NCBI GenBank assembly: GCA_027604685.1
Contig: JADHYX010000063.1
Span: 1-64,000, forward strand
Direction: 5' to 3'
Source of the DNA: Lobulomyces angularis
Lineage: Eukaryota > Chytridiomycota > Chytridiomycetes > Lobulomycetales > Lobulomycetaceae
Length of the DNA: 64,000 nt
Every line of letters starts with the position of its first letter. Within the stretch, counting starts at the first letter, position 1. The position numbers and the translations under genes were made by a program. The notes under the pieces are model-generated. The model was given only the letters and a program-made list of their open reading frames with translations, was not told the DNA's origin and did not search any database. Shown one piece after another: positions 11,503 through 23,595 of the stretch.

Positions 11503-12468
11503 ATGTCTCAAATATTTGAACCTTCAATTTTTGATTCAATTATAGCTACAATCGAAGATGATAGTAAACAAAGGGAGGTAAAATTTTAGGCTATTTTTAA
11601 AATAACTAGTAAGTTAAATTAGCTTATCAAAGAAGTTCAACGAGAATTGGAAAAGTCTGCTCGCCAAATCTCAACTGTTCTAAATCAAGTGCATACAAAT
11701 CCCACAAAAGAAGCAATTAATAGCTCTGTGGAAACAGCCACTAACTTGTTTCGCAATATCAGGTTTGGTTATTGCATGTGTTTGATTAATCTATTTTTGC
11801 CTAGAAAAAATTTAAGTGATCTTTCAAAATTAATATCTCCTGAACTAGTTTATAAATTTGTAACATTTTTTTAAGTTTGAAGTACTTTTAACTAACATTT
11901 AGAAACTACTGCTAGAATAACATGTGGTCCTATTCTGTCCAACAAGCCTGTTTTCTTGCGGCTTTAACTGGTAATTTAAGGAATAAACTTTTAAAAGGAT
12001 AAAAACTTAATTTTTTTAAAAGAATACTTTAGGTCAGAAAGGCTCATTACAATTTCTGAACTTGAAAATGTGCTAGGAATAAAAGTTAGCTTGAATGGAG
12101 ATTATAGTGGGTTCCATATTACAATTGAAGATGTGCTGAATGGATATGTTAACATTACTAGTTATTTGTCTAGGCTGGCACTCAACTCTGTTACGTGAGT
12201 GAATTACATTAAACTTATTACTTATTACTTTTAGCCATGGAGATTTTGCTAGACCACTAAGAATATCAAGATTTGTAAATGATCTCTACACCGGCTTTCA
12301 ACTATTAAATTTGAAAAATGATGGGCTAAGAAAGAAATTCGATGCAATTAAATATGATGTTAAAAAAATTGAAGAGGTATTTATTGTTACTTCAAATTTA
12401 AAATTTTTTTTTAGGTAATTTATGACTTGACCATAAGAGGATTAGCTGGAGAGAAGGGGAAGGGATAA
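11503..12468 (+). CDS. TSN: Translin
   Basis: Translin, the single-strand nucleic-acid binding octamer subunit. With TRAX it forms the C3PO endoribonuclease, which trims small-RNA passenger strands and tRNA fragments. The sequence shows IEDDSKQRELIKEVQRELEK, then NNMWSYSVQQACFLAALTERL, GFHITIEDVLNGYVNITSYL, ARPLRISRFVNDLYTGFQLLN and LRKKFDAIKYDVKKIEEVIYDL, collinear with animal translin over its full length. Some splice sites had to be chosen by homology: the intron before NNMWSY ends at CTGCTAG, since the nearer AG leaves an in-frame TAG; the intron before ERLITI ends at GGTCAG. TRAX is not in this window. Stop TAA at 12466-12468. Confidence 0.92.
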
Positions 12469-12593
12469 TGTTAAAGATGGTATTAACTTTAAAAATTTTA
12501 TTAGAATTTAAATTCACGTTTATTTTTTACTAAAATCTATTCTTATCATATCTATGATGTCTATTTACATTTCCGAAAATATAATTGATAAAC

Positions 12594-15500
12594 TTAGTGC
12601 ATTTCGAAAATTTCCGATATTAAGTCATTTACTCTATTCTTAAAAATGGCTTTTGAAAAGTGCATTCTGAACTTTTCAGTTAAAATTAAACGGTTTCTTC
12701 TGGTATTTATTTCAAATAGCCAGGACTGCAGTTCCAAAAGTTTTCTGCCTAAATCGGGAGCCAAGTTCTTTTCTAATATTTCGTCACGATGATTTTCTGA
12801 TTTATCTAACCAGTAGCTTATTTCCTCCACAAAGGCATTAATTAACCATTCTGGCCTATTTTCTTGGAAGAAAGGTCCTTCACATTCATAATCAAGAATG
12901 GAGCTAAGTGCACCTCGATGCACGCTATAGTCTTCCGTTGTCACTCCATTTTCAACAATTGCGAAATTGTACTTTTTTAAACGTTGATGTTCAGCCCAAA
13001 CGTTTTTTAAAGTTAAAACTTCTTTAAAACCTCCACACGTTAACATTACCACTGGGATACCCATTCCTAAACTTTCTAGACCAACAATTGGCAATCCTTC
13101 ATATTTTGAAGTTGAAATCAACACAGAGTTCACTGTTTTTAACAAAAGATTCATTATCGAAGGTCTACTTAAATCTAAAAAGAATTCTACATTTTTTTTA
13201 ATTTCTTTAAAGTCTTTATGGGTATTGATTAAATTCTGGATTTCCTTCCTGTAGTTTCCGTCACCTATTATCATAATTCTTGGTTCTTCCTGGGAATGTT
13301 CTGGAACTTGTTTTTTTTTCTCTTTTATTTTGAAAAATTCATAATACTTTAGACAAATTTTTAAAAAAGTAACAGGATCTTTTTGAAAATCTAATCTGCC
13401 TATAAATATTAATGTTTTTCTACGGTATTTATCGTGCTTTGAGGGAAAATTTACTTTTTGTAAAATAGTTCTATTTTCATTTTTTTCAAAGTCAGTAGTG
13501 TTTTTGTGATTAGCATTTATAGTATTGACATGCTCTAAGAGAAAATTTTCTTCGGTTCGATTGAACCAATAAATGGTATTATCGTCATCCAATTTTTCAA
13601 CTACAGAATCATTCAAGATAAGTTTGATCAAAGTGAAATTTAGATCCAACGGTGGGTATATAATTTTTATTTTAGCAACGTCTTCAGGTATTAAATCTAG
13701 TTTAAATTCAGAGGTTGTGAGGATCCCCAGCTTCGAATCACCGTATTTGACAGTGTTTACCAAGTAATTTTTTAAATCATTACTCACTACGATTCTTTTA
13801 TCTAAAACTCGACTATTCCTTCCACTTCTCCACTCCCAGTTGCTTCTGTCTTTTAAACAATATAAATGTAGAATATCCACTTTCTTCAATTCCTGCATGA
13901 GATGCCATATCATAGATTTATCTTTTATGAATTTAGGGAAGAAAGGTTTAAGTAAAAATCCTTCTTTAAATAAAAAAGATTCATTTTCTTTGTTTTCAAT
14001 GTAATTTCCAACAACTTCTTCATTTGTTTCTACAACATCACCCCATCTTTCGAAAGCATTATAGCCAACCACGGTGCCTCTATTTATTACCATATCAATA
14101 TTCTTTTTTAAAATCAAATAATCCAATATTTCATTAGAAAAATGGGTATCATTTGTTAAAGTTTGTAAGAAAAAGATTTCATTACTATATTTTTTAAAAT
14201 GATGTTCCCAAACTTGATTTAAAATAAATCTTTCAACTAAAAGTATAATATTAAACTTAGCAACTTCATGCAGCATCTCTAAAATTGTTACATCATATAA
14301 ATCTGCTCCGCCCATCACCATCCATGGTATAACATATAGTATATTTTTTTTTTTAACATTATATTGAATCCCATCAATTAATTGTGTATAGCCAAACGAG
14401 GGATTTAACGGAAATATAAAATTTTCATTTTTTAAAAGCATTTCAGATGACTTTTTTAAGCTTGAATTGGTGGTTTTCTTTACATAAGTAGTATCAAAAA
14501 ATCGAGTTTTCCAATAAACAAATTTATTTTTAACAGTGTTTTTCAATAGATCACTTCTCATAGGCTTATAGCACGGTAACAGATTGTTTTTTTTGTCCGT
14601 TTTAAAGTCGTATTCAGTATATTGATTTTCCTCACGATTTTTCAATATTTCAAACATTTCTCGGGAACTCATGTCATTGAAGGGCACTGGGTTGTTTCTT
14701 CGTAACTCAGCCAAATGGTCTGATGTAGTTTTCCCTTTTGATTGATCCATTATTTTCATGCTTTGGCCCATACTGTGTCTACGGTAATGAAACAGAGGTT
14801 CTCTTAATAAAAGCCCATCCCATCCCATAGTTGTAACCCGTAACCAAAAATCGTAATCTTCAAAATAACTTAAAATGGACCTTTCACACATTCCTCCAAC
14901 ATTTAAATAAACTTCCTTAGAGATAAGTGTTGTAGCAGTCATAAAATTTTCAGTCAAGAGTTTTTTTTCAGTAAATTCACTGTAAACTATGTCATCTTTT
15001 GACCCAAAATGAATAGTGCCTGAATATACGAATCCAATTTTTTTTTCCCCGCCTCGATGGGGTACTGTGCTATCAATATTTTTGATCGCAAAGAGAGTCA
15101 ACTTTTCCAGAGCAGTGTGATCGAGTTTGTCATCAGGATCAAAAAAAATTATATATTCTCCTTTTGCCGAAAGAGCTCCAGTATTTCTAGCTTCTGATAA
15201 ACCCAAGTTATTATTGTGATGAATAATAGTTAATGGAATTAAATTTTTTGATTTTCCATTGGTTACTAAAAATTTATTGTCCAATAAAGCATTTTCCAAG
15301 TTTTTTAATTCTTTAAAACTTTTGAATCTGGGGTCAGATCCATCGTTAACTATTATTATCTCAAAATCATTAAAAGTTTGAGAAGTTAACGAATTAACTG
15401 CTTCCTTAAACCAAAGTTCACTTGCAACATTAAAAAACGGCATGATCACACTTACTAGAGGCATAAAATTTCTCTTAAGATTAATTAAAAACTGTATCGC

Positions 15501-16625
15501 ATTATCGACTTTTATCTTATCAATTGCTAAATCCACTTCACACTTTCCTTCATCTACTTCATTAGTGGCGAAATTGTAGCTGTTTGATTCTAATAATGGT
15601 AAAGGTATTACAGCTCCCAAATAACTTTCCATACTTAAATTTATCCAAAATACTTCCTTACGATTACAGAAGGTTAAGTTATTAAACAACTTATTTTTTA
15701 TTTCTATCCGGTCATGAGAGTCGAAAATTCGATTTAAATCTGACTGTACTCCTAAAAAATTTCAGCTTTCCTTAACTTTAAGAAGTAGAAAGTTTTACCT
15801 TCTATAAAAAATTCAGTTTTCATAAAAATTGATGTCGGCTGCGACAATTCTTTAGGATTGGTAAGAATTTGATAAGGGGTTCTTTCTAATTTTGTATCTT
15901 TGTCATGTTCTAAGTCACCGATATTGGGAATCAAATAGTGAATGGGTTGCTTATTTTGTTGAAATGAGCCTTTGATTTTATAAGTAAACAAATACCAAGA
16001 TTCAACCAGCAAAGATAATGCATTGCGCTTAGTTAAAGATTCGCAATTATCTAAAAACAAAACAAATCCATTTTTCTTTAGTAACTCATTTTTGGTGTAC
16101 TTAAAAATATTATTTCGTTCTTCCTCTATTGATAAAGTTTCATTCATAAGAACATAATCAAAGCTATTATGATGTAAGTAGTTTGACAAATCTAAAAATA
16201 ATTCGTTATCCTTTCTAAAATTTTGATTTTTGATGTGGATATTCAAAACTGAATCAAAGCTTTCATATTCTTGGGATAAAACGGAATTTAATGAATTACT
16301 AACTGTCTTATTAAAATCGTTCTCATCTCGTAAACTGCAAGTTAAAACAACAGTGATGTGAGGATTTGAATTGAAATTAAAACTCAATTGACTAAATAGA
16401 AGAAATAAATTAAACCGATTAAATTTTTCATTTAAAAGCATACCGATAAACCAGAGAAACTACCCCTGGTATGGTAAATGGTATAAGTGGTTGATAAAAA
16501 TTATCAAAAAAGTAAAAAAAGATTAGGTTGAGAAGTACTATTAAAAAATGACGGAATTTCTTAGATGCAATAGCGAAGCTTTGCAACGCAGATTTTAATG
16601 TTGCCAATTTTTTAATTGTAGACAT
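12594..16625 (-). CDS. Membrane-anchored GT2-GT4 double glycosyltransferase
   Basis: A predicted protein of about 1,320 residues. Exon 1 (from 16625) is short and carries one or two hydrophobic segments (HFLIVLLNLIFFYFF, then PFTIPGVVSLVY), suggesting a type II Golgi/ER anchor. After a poorly conserved region, a family-2 glycosyltransferase follows: VSVIMPFFNVASELWF, FEIIIVNDGSDP, GLSEARNTGALSAKGEYIIF and FFDPDD (DxD metal site), then FEDYDFWLRV. The C-terminal half is a family-4 GT-B enzyme: TLIFIGRLDFQKDP, MIIGDGNYRKEIQ, and the E-x7-E motif EGLPIVGLESLGMGIPVVML. Donor and acceptor are unknown. Both active sites look intact. The main exon (about 3.1 kb) has no intron, unlike most neighbours of similar length, which could reflect intron loss or acquisition from bacteria. 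It does not resemble ALG or chitin synthase families. Confidence 0.85.
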
Positions 16626-16756
16626 GGTTTAAATGTATTTATTTTTACTAAACTTCGGAGTTTCAAATTTAAGCCTCCAAAACTTCATTTACCAACAACA
16701 ATGAGTTACATTTTAATATTTAACAGTAATTAAATTTACAATAAATCAACATTCTA

Positions 16757-17250
16757 CTAATCATATGAAACTTTAGGAATCCACTCACTTTCAGGAATAT
16801 ATTTTGCCCACTGGGGAATAAATTCTTCTGGTATCTGTATTGAATTCATTACCTCTTTAATTTTTACAACATGCTCTATTAAAGTAAAATATGAATCAGC
16901 CAATTAAATAAATTACCATTGGACATCATTTTCACAGGCTCTAATTTAATTTGTAAGGGTTCTGGTTTTGGACTTAACTTGAATTCTTCAAAATCATCAT
17001 CAGGAAGCTGTTCGTAACCCTCATACGAATTGTAGTCATTATCGGAAAAGTTATCATTGTCTTTAATTATGTTAGTTTCTTGATTACCATTTTGAGTGAA
17101 GTCCTTTTTTTTTATTGGGTTAAATCCACTCTTACAATAGAAAAAGTAAAAATGTATTCAATTAATATAATTTGGTACCTCTGATATGAATTTATCACTG
17201 TTATTAATATTGATTTTTTCTTCTTTTGTACAATGTTGAGTTGATAACAT
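16757..17250 (-). CDS. MEA1-like protein
   Basis: Short three-exon gene of about 130 residues. It begins MLSTQHCTKEEK at 17250; the last exon ends with WIPKVSYD and a TAG at 16757-16759. The middle is acidic and aromatic (YNSYEGYEQLPDDDFEEF). The C-terminus, VKIKEVMNSIQIPEEFIPQWA then YIPESEW, fits the conserved end of male-enhanced antigen 1 (a helix, then P-x-WA and a terminal Trp). The molecular function of MEA1 proteins is not well known. The gene is divergently placed against exportin-5 with 64 bp between ATGs. Introns lie near 16873-16918 and 17128-17181. The family call rests on a short motif and is moderate. Confidence 0.6.
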
Positions 17251-17314
17251 TTTAATAATTATTTCTGCAATTCCAAAAAAAAATTATACACTTCAAATTT
17301 TCGATTTTTACATC

Positions 17315-20300
17315 ATGGAACATGAATTGGTATAGTTTCTACACTAGAAACCTATATTAAATTCAATTTTTTTTACTATTTCAGATTGAAGCTATTAATT
17401 TAATCTATAATCCTACCTCACACAGTGATCAAAGAAGAGCAGCCACAGAATTTTTGGAGTCTATAAAATCACTTAAAGAAGCTCCGTTTTTAGGTCATAA
17501 ATTAGCTCATAAGAATAACAATCAGCAAGATCACATCAGACATTATGGTTTATCTTTACTTGAAAATTCAGTAAAATTTAACTGGACAAAGTTTTCTTCA
17601 GAGGAAGCAGAAAAGATTAAACTTCTGATTCAAGATTTATTAAATGAAGTAATAAATAATTTGAATATCTTTCGTTATCCAGGTGTTCAATTTTTTTTTA
17701 TTAGGGAATCAAAGATATTAACGAAGAAAAATTATTTACTAAAGAAAAGTTAGTTAAAGTAACAGTGGAAGTTGCCAAAAGAATGTGGCCTATGCAATGG
17801 CCAGATTTTAATTATTTCCTTAAATGTTTATATGATCAAAATGTAAGATGTTTTAATATAATTTGTATAACTAAAATAAACAGCCAACTACTAGAGAGCT
17901 CTCTGTATTGATATTAAGATCACTTTACGAAGATGTCTTTTTATATGAAGATGTAGTTGCACAGAAAAGGAAATCTGAGCTGACTACAGCCCTCTTAGTT
18001 ATTTCCTACTCCTATAGAGTATTGGGAGCATCTACTATACCATCTACAACTGTCTCCCTTGAACTTAACCACAGTGCTATTTATTTAACTCCAAACCTAG
18101 ATACCTTTTTGTCAAATGCTGGATTAGCCCCAGGAACAAAATTATTAAACCAGAATATCTTTAGTAATCTGATTCAAACTAACGCGGGCGATGTAGAAGG
18201 ATGGCTTTCTAAATGGACTTCAGATTTATTTATTCTACATCAAAATTGGTGTAATGAGGTATTTTTTATTTTTCTCTTTTTGATAAAGAAAAAAAGTTTA
18301 ATGCAGGATATGGAAAATCTGCCGAAATTTCAGAACTTTTGATTGTTTCTATATTGAGTGCAATATCGGTTGCTGTACACTGGGCATCTCTTTATGCAAT
18401 AATCGACACTGCAATTGTGGCTAGGTTGCTTGATCTCATTATTTCCCCTTCTCGGAAGATACGATTGGTAAAATTTTAGCTAATTTTTTTAATTAATTTT
18501 ATAATAGGGTGTAACAGAAGTACTTTTTGTTTTATTTTCAAGACCAGTTTCATCTAATCAAGAAGCATACAGATATGATGCTGTATTAAAACCTATTTTT
18601 GAAGTCCCTCTACCTTCAGGGAATATTGGTTTGGAAAACTTAATTTTGGCCTGGGCGAAAAATCACTGTTTAGTTGTAGTGGATGATATTGACAGGGCAG
18701 AACAAAATGCCAAGGTTAGCGAGGATGATTATATCGTGATAAAAAGACTGGCTCAGGTTATTTTACTTTTTTATGGTCTCTCTTAAAATGGTTTTAGGCG
18801 ATTACCGCGTTAGGTGAAAACTATGTTTGTCACAAAACAACAAAAAAAATTCCAAACTTGATTAGATTCTTAGAAGAGATGCTGGTACTTTCGGATCATC
18901 CTTCTTTAATTGTTGCTATGCAGCCAACTAATTTCTGGACTTTAATTTTAAGACATGAATCATTGAAAGTTAGTGAAGAGGTTTTAGCCGTAATGCCTCC
19001 TTTACTTGAATTATCAGCAAAAAAAGTTTCAAAGGTGATTTAGTGAATTTATGTTTCTTATATATGATATTTTAGAGTGAAGCTGCTTCCAAATCAAATT
19101 TGAATTCCAATTACTCCAATATTGACTTTGATGGTCATACTGAACAGTTGGCTTTTGGAATGTTAATCCGACAAAAATATCTTGAAATATGCAAACTGAT
19201 AGCAATAAATAAAGTAAATTAGAAAATTTTAATACTTATTTATCGTTATTAAAGCCGTTAGATTCATATAAATGGATGCTATCTAGAATAGAATATAGAT
19301 TTGGCAGTATTCCGAATCCAGAAGAACTGACTAATTTAACAGGTAGGAATAATTTAAATCAATATTTTTTCGCTTATCTTACTTTTTCAGCCGATGGGCT
19401 AGTCACATTTGACACCCCATTTTATCATCACTTTGAAGCTGATGTAAATATAATGAGTATTGTATTAAGTGTTTTGCCTTATGTGATACCGGAAGGTAAC
19501 ACGATATTAAAAGCTGAGTTATTCAATTCTGTCGAGCTATTATTGAGCAAGGTTATCGGTTTTGAATCAAATGTAAGAGCAAAATAAAAGAGTGGCATTA
19601 ATAATTGCTTAGGATCCCTTACTCATTAGAACAAAGATTGATGCAGTAACCGCCTTTAGTGTTATGATACCTTATGATTTGAAAATGCTTTCACCTTTTT
19701 TTGCCAAGGTTTTTTAATTGTTTTCACTTTTTTAACTTTGTACACATAGTTGTTTGAATACGTATCTTTTCATCAACCTTTTGAGAAATCCCTAGTTACG
19801 AGCTCCTCCAGTGGTTGGTATCCGCAGCTTAGTATAGAAACTAAAATAATTAGAAAGAAAGCTGCTGCCTTTTTTGCAAAAATGGGCTCTACTATGCCCA
19901 ATATTTTAATTGTACAAATTCGTAAAATGCTAATTTAATTTTTATCTTTTTAGAAAATTTATGATGATTTGTCAAGAACAGTTTTTGAACTCGTTGAAAA
20001 AGATTTGATTAACTATCAGGAGCAAAATTTTTTAATGGAATGCTTGCTGGCAATAATGTAAATTTCCCGTTTTTTTATTATTTCAAATTTTTTTTATCTT
20101 TAGCTACTTTAATACCGCGCTTTCGTATGAGGAAAAAATTGCTCCTTTTCAAGCTATAGTTAATGTTACAATGCGTTCTTTTGAGATATTAAATAATTTT
20201 CAAATATTTGATTTACGTATACCAGATGAGAATTTAGGAAATGTCATGCAAGAGTTTTTAGGGATTGATTTTCTTGCGAAAAACTGTAACTATTTTACTT

Positions 20301-22107
20301 TATGCGGTTGTGACTCAATTTTTTTAGGTGATGCTTTAAATGAAAAAGAAAAGTGCAGTCCTTTGGTGCTAGAATCTCTAAACAGAACGAAGGCAACGCG
20401 ATTTCAATGCAGTAAACCGTTTTTTTCCATTTCTCAGTTAACCACTAGAACTTTGCAAGTAAAGGTATTTCCAAATTACAAAATAAATATAACAAATTTA
20501 TAGAAATCTGAGGATTTTAATGCAGACCATGAATTATGGGGTGATTATGCACTTAGAGTAGTTCCTTATCTTATCGGTATCATAAGGTATGAAATATTCT
20601 AAATAGTTAAGTTTTAATGATTTAGAGGATTGCATTCACTTGCAGATCCAGCAAAATGGGAGTCTTTACCTCCACTTTTTTACAATACCTTAACCTCAGT
20701 AACATATATGGAAAGAATGTTGATTTTAGGTAGAACTATAGATCCTACAGAGAATGAAATAAGCAAATTAAACGAAACATATTTGGAAAAAGAATTAAAG
20801 GGCATAAAAGAGTTTCTAAATCATGCAAGGGATCATAGGTAAATCAGTGTTTCATCAATCAGGATTTAATAAAGCTTAGTTATAAAACTTTGGGTAATTT
20901 TTCCACACTTGGAGCCAAATTTTACCACATGGAATTTCTACCAAATCAAATTATTCAAGGCATTTTTGGCTTTGCTCAAGTTATAGAAAACAAGCATTGG
21001 ATATCTTTACTAAACTTAACAGTAAAACCGTTGGTGTTAAATTGTCCGGTGGATTGTTTTAATACTTTTTTTTTACCCTTTTTACCACCTTTTCTGAATT
21101 TTTTAAGAGTTAAATTGGACTCTGAATGGAAAATATTAATGGATAAAGGATCTGCATTAGATAAAAAGGGAGACGAGTTTGAGTCATTAATTGATGAGTA
21201 TGATATGATTTTGTTATTGTATGCTAAGAAAATTTTTAAGAATGAATTATCTAGGTGGAGATAAAATGGAGGACATTTCAGATGAAATATTTGCAGAAAA
21301 AGTTTTAAGGAATTTAACCAGAAGTGTTGTAAATTTTTTTTCTTTAATTTTTGATGTTAAAAAATCTACTGGAGGTAAAAAAATTCTAATTTAATCCCCT
21401 CATAACTCTGTTATAATGAAGAACCGCCCGATAATTATTTTCAACATAAAGAGTTGGCAGAGTTTTTTTTAAAATCAGTGGCCATAGCTAGTCCGCTGAT
21501 GACTTTTCTCTTTCATATTCTGGTGTATCAGGACTCGACATCTTCAAGAAAATCAGTTAATATTTGTACACACCTTGTAAATCTCATTATGCCTTCTGAT
21601 GAAAACAGCAACTGTGGATTTAATCCTTACCATATATTGTTTGGTCAGGATTTGGTCGTAAGTGCGTTGGACTGTTTGCGAGATCCATATCATCAAGAAG
21701 TTCATTTTGAAGCTGTAAACTTAATAGGGTTAATATATTCAAAACTACTTATTGTGGGAAAAATTGAAACTAATGATGGTTTGGAAAGGATTAGAGAAAT
21801 TTTCAGTGGTCTTCCTGGAAAAGGAATACAAGCCACTGTCAAATTTGAGAATGAATTTGTTTCCAGAGAAACTTTTAAAGAGCAGGTAATGGTTTTAAGA
21901 GAGTTTTTAGCAGATGTCAAGGGGGTATATAATTGCAAAAATGTAAATTAATATTTTTAGCTTTCTGTTTCTCAACGGGGAAGGAAGCCTACAAGCTTTT
22001 TATTAAACATTTCAGAAAAAAATCTTTTGGTTCGACCTAAAATTGTGAAATCCAACGTTTTAGATGAAGAGGACAATTCAGATATGATGGAAAATTTGTT
22101 TAAATGA
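17315..22107 (+). CDS. XPO5: Exportin-5 (karyopherin beta)
   Basis: RanGTP-dependent nuclear export receptor of the XPO5/Msn5 group, carrying double-stranded or structured RNAs and some phosphoproteins. The N-terminus MEHELIEAINLIYNPTSHSD is followed by QRRAATEFLES, HYGLSLLENSVKFNW and VAKRMWPMQWPDF, the family signature. The body is a long array of HEAT-like helices with no catalytic motif. Roughly twenty exons with introns of about 40-60 nt are inferred, giving a protein of roughly 1,250 residues, near the usual length. The first coding exon encodes only five residues. Near 21198-21240 a 43-nt intron must be removed to keep the frame into MEDISDEIFAEKVLRNLTR, a segment resembling the animal protein. 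It ends MMENLFK and TGA at 22105-22107, convergent with RPB4. Confidence 0.88.
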
Positions 22108-22354
22108 TGATTTCCTAAATTACCCATAGATTTCCTACTACTCCTTTTTTAATTTTTTCCTTAATGTTTTTTTTTGCTAATAATAATCCCTGATTTGATT
22201 TAATATATTCGGTGTAGATAGCGTAGTGTTAAAATGTGTAATACATTATTTTTACTTATATTTCATTAAAGGTTTATTATACATTACATAAATTTCGTCA
22301 CCCAATGGTATTAAATAATTTTTTTTTTTTAATTTGAATTTTTTAGTAGTACAA

Positions 22355-23002
22355 TTAATTTCCATATTTTTTCAAGTTTTGCATTTCTGTTAACTTGTTT
22401 TGTAGTTGATCGTCATCTTTCTCTGCCAAACTATTAAAAACGATTAAATAATAAATTAAAATAGCAAGTTAAGTAATAATAATAAAACCTGGGAATAAGT
22501 ATTTTTGCTTCTTCAGTAGTTTCACAGCAAAGGTTAGCTAGTTGAGCAACTTCAAACTGATTAAAATGTAAATCTACTCTTCTTTCCTCATCATCTCTAG
22601 GATCAAACAGCCTACCAATAATTATAAATAAAAATTATAAAGAGCATAAAAAATAATAAATAAACTTACTGCCGAACTTCCTTCACGGTATTTTTATTTT
22701 GAAATTTAGAAAATTTGTCGCAATAGTCAATTGTTTTTTGAATAATTCTTATTATATAAAATTAAAACATAAAAAAAAAAAAGTATTTATGTTACTCTGC
22801 AACGTTCTTTTGCCCTCCTTCCTTTTTTATGTTTTCTTTTTTTGCCTGTAACAAAACTCTTACTTCCGATATTAATAAACACTGTACATTGGTAAATTCT
22901 AAATAGTATGAAACTGTCTTAAAATTTTGTAATGTTAATACCTGGAGAAAATAGATTCTTCGAAGCATCCTCCTCCACCACTTCTTTTCTTCTATTCATC
23001 AT
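22355..23002 (-). CDS. RPB4: RNA polymerase II subunit RPB4
   Basis: RPB4 pairs with RPB7 as the stalk of RNA polymerase II and shuttles with mRNAs. Four or five short exons give an N-terminus MMNRRKEVVEEDASKNLFSPG, then VQCLLISEVRVLLQAK, the middle TIDYCDKFSKFQNKNTVKEV, and the C-terminal HRDC-like helix bundle FNQFEVAQLANLCCETTEEA then KILIPSLAEKDDDQLQNKL. All are diagnostic of RPB4/POLR2D. The first of two adjacent ATGs (23000-23002) is taken as start. Stop TAA at 22355-22357. Predicted length is about 150 residues, normal for the animal form and shorter than the yeast protein. Confidence 0.92.
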
Positions 23003-23595
23003 CTTTCTTATATTATAAAGAAGAAACACTATTTGCTAATAAATTTAATTAAGATTTTGATAAATTAAGTAAAATTAAGTTCTATTGCACAACAATCTAT
23101 TTAGGATACCTTTAAAATTAATAAACGAAAAAAAATGGAAAAAAAAAATCTAACAATATTTTCACTAAAAGTGTTCAATTTAGTATCAGTAACTATATTT
23201 TCCTTGTTATAAAAATTTAATATGACAATGAATTTCTCTGGCAATAAAGTAAAAACTAAATTAAAATTAAACTAATAGATTTAAAAAATAACTATAACCA
23301 TAAATTCAAACAACTAGAAAACAAGTACCATAAAAAAAATTTCAGTTAAACTTTTAGTCAAATTAAATTAGTTTTTTCTTTCACATAATATTTAGAATAA
23401 GAAAAATGTGTGTCATTCAACATGACTAGAGCAAAACAGCTTCATGATTATAATTATCGATTTAAATTAATAATTTATTACAGAGAAATAACATAAAACA
23501 GATTAACAACCTAAAAGTTTAATTTATGGAAAAGATTTCAATAAAAAAAATATACATTAAAATTAACGAACACTAATTTATTAAGTAAATTAAAG
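23003..23595. other. Intergenic between CCT1 and RPB4
   Basis: 593 bp between the stop of CCT1 and the start of RPB4, both on the minus strand. Very A/T-rich, with many stops in all frames. It would hold the RPB4 promoter and the CCT1 3' UTR. No gene or RNA recognised. Confidence 0.55.

Noticed and set aside
11880..11914. In-frame TAG that would truncate translin
   Set aside because: Using the acceptor at CTGCTAG instead of the nearer CATTTAG removes it and gives the conserved WSYSVQQACFLAAL helix.
21240..21270. Apparent frameshift and stop (TAA at 21262) in exportin-5
   Set aside because: Removing a 43-nt intron with good borders (21198-21240, GTATGA...CTAAG...TTTAAG) joins the frames and restores a conserved exportin-5 segment, so the gene is intact.
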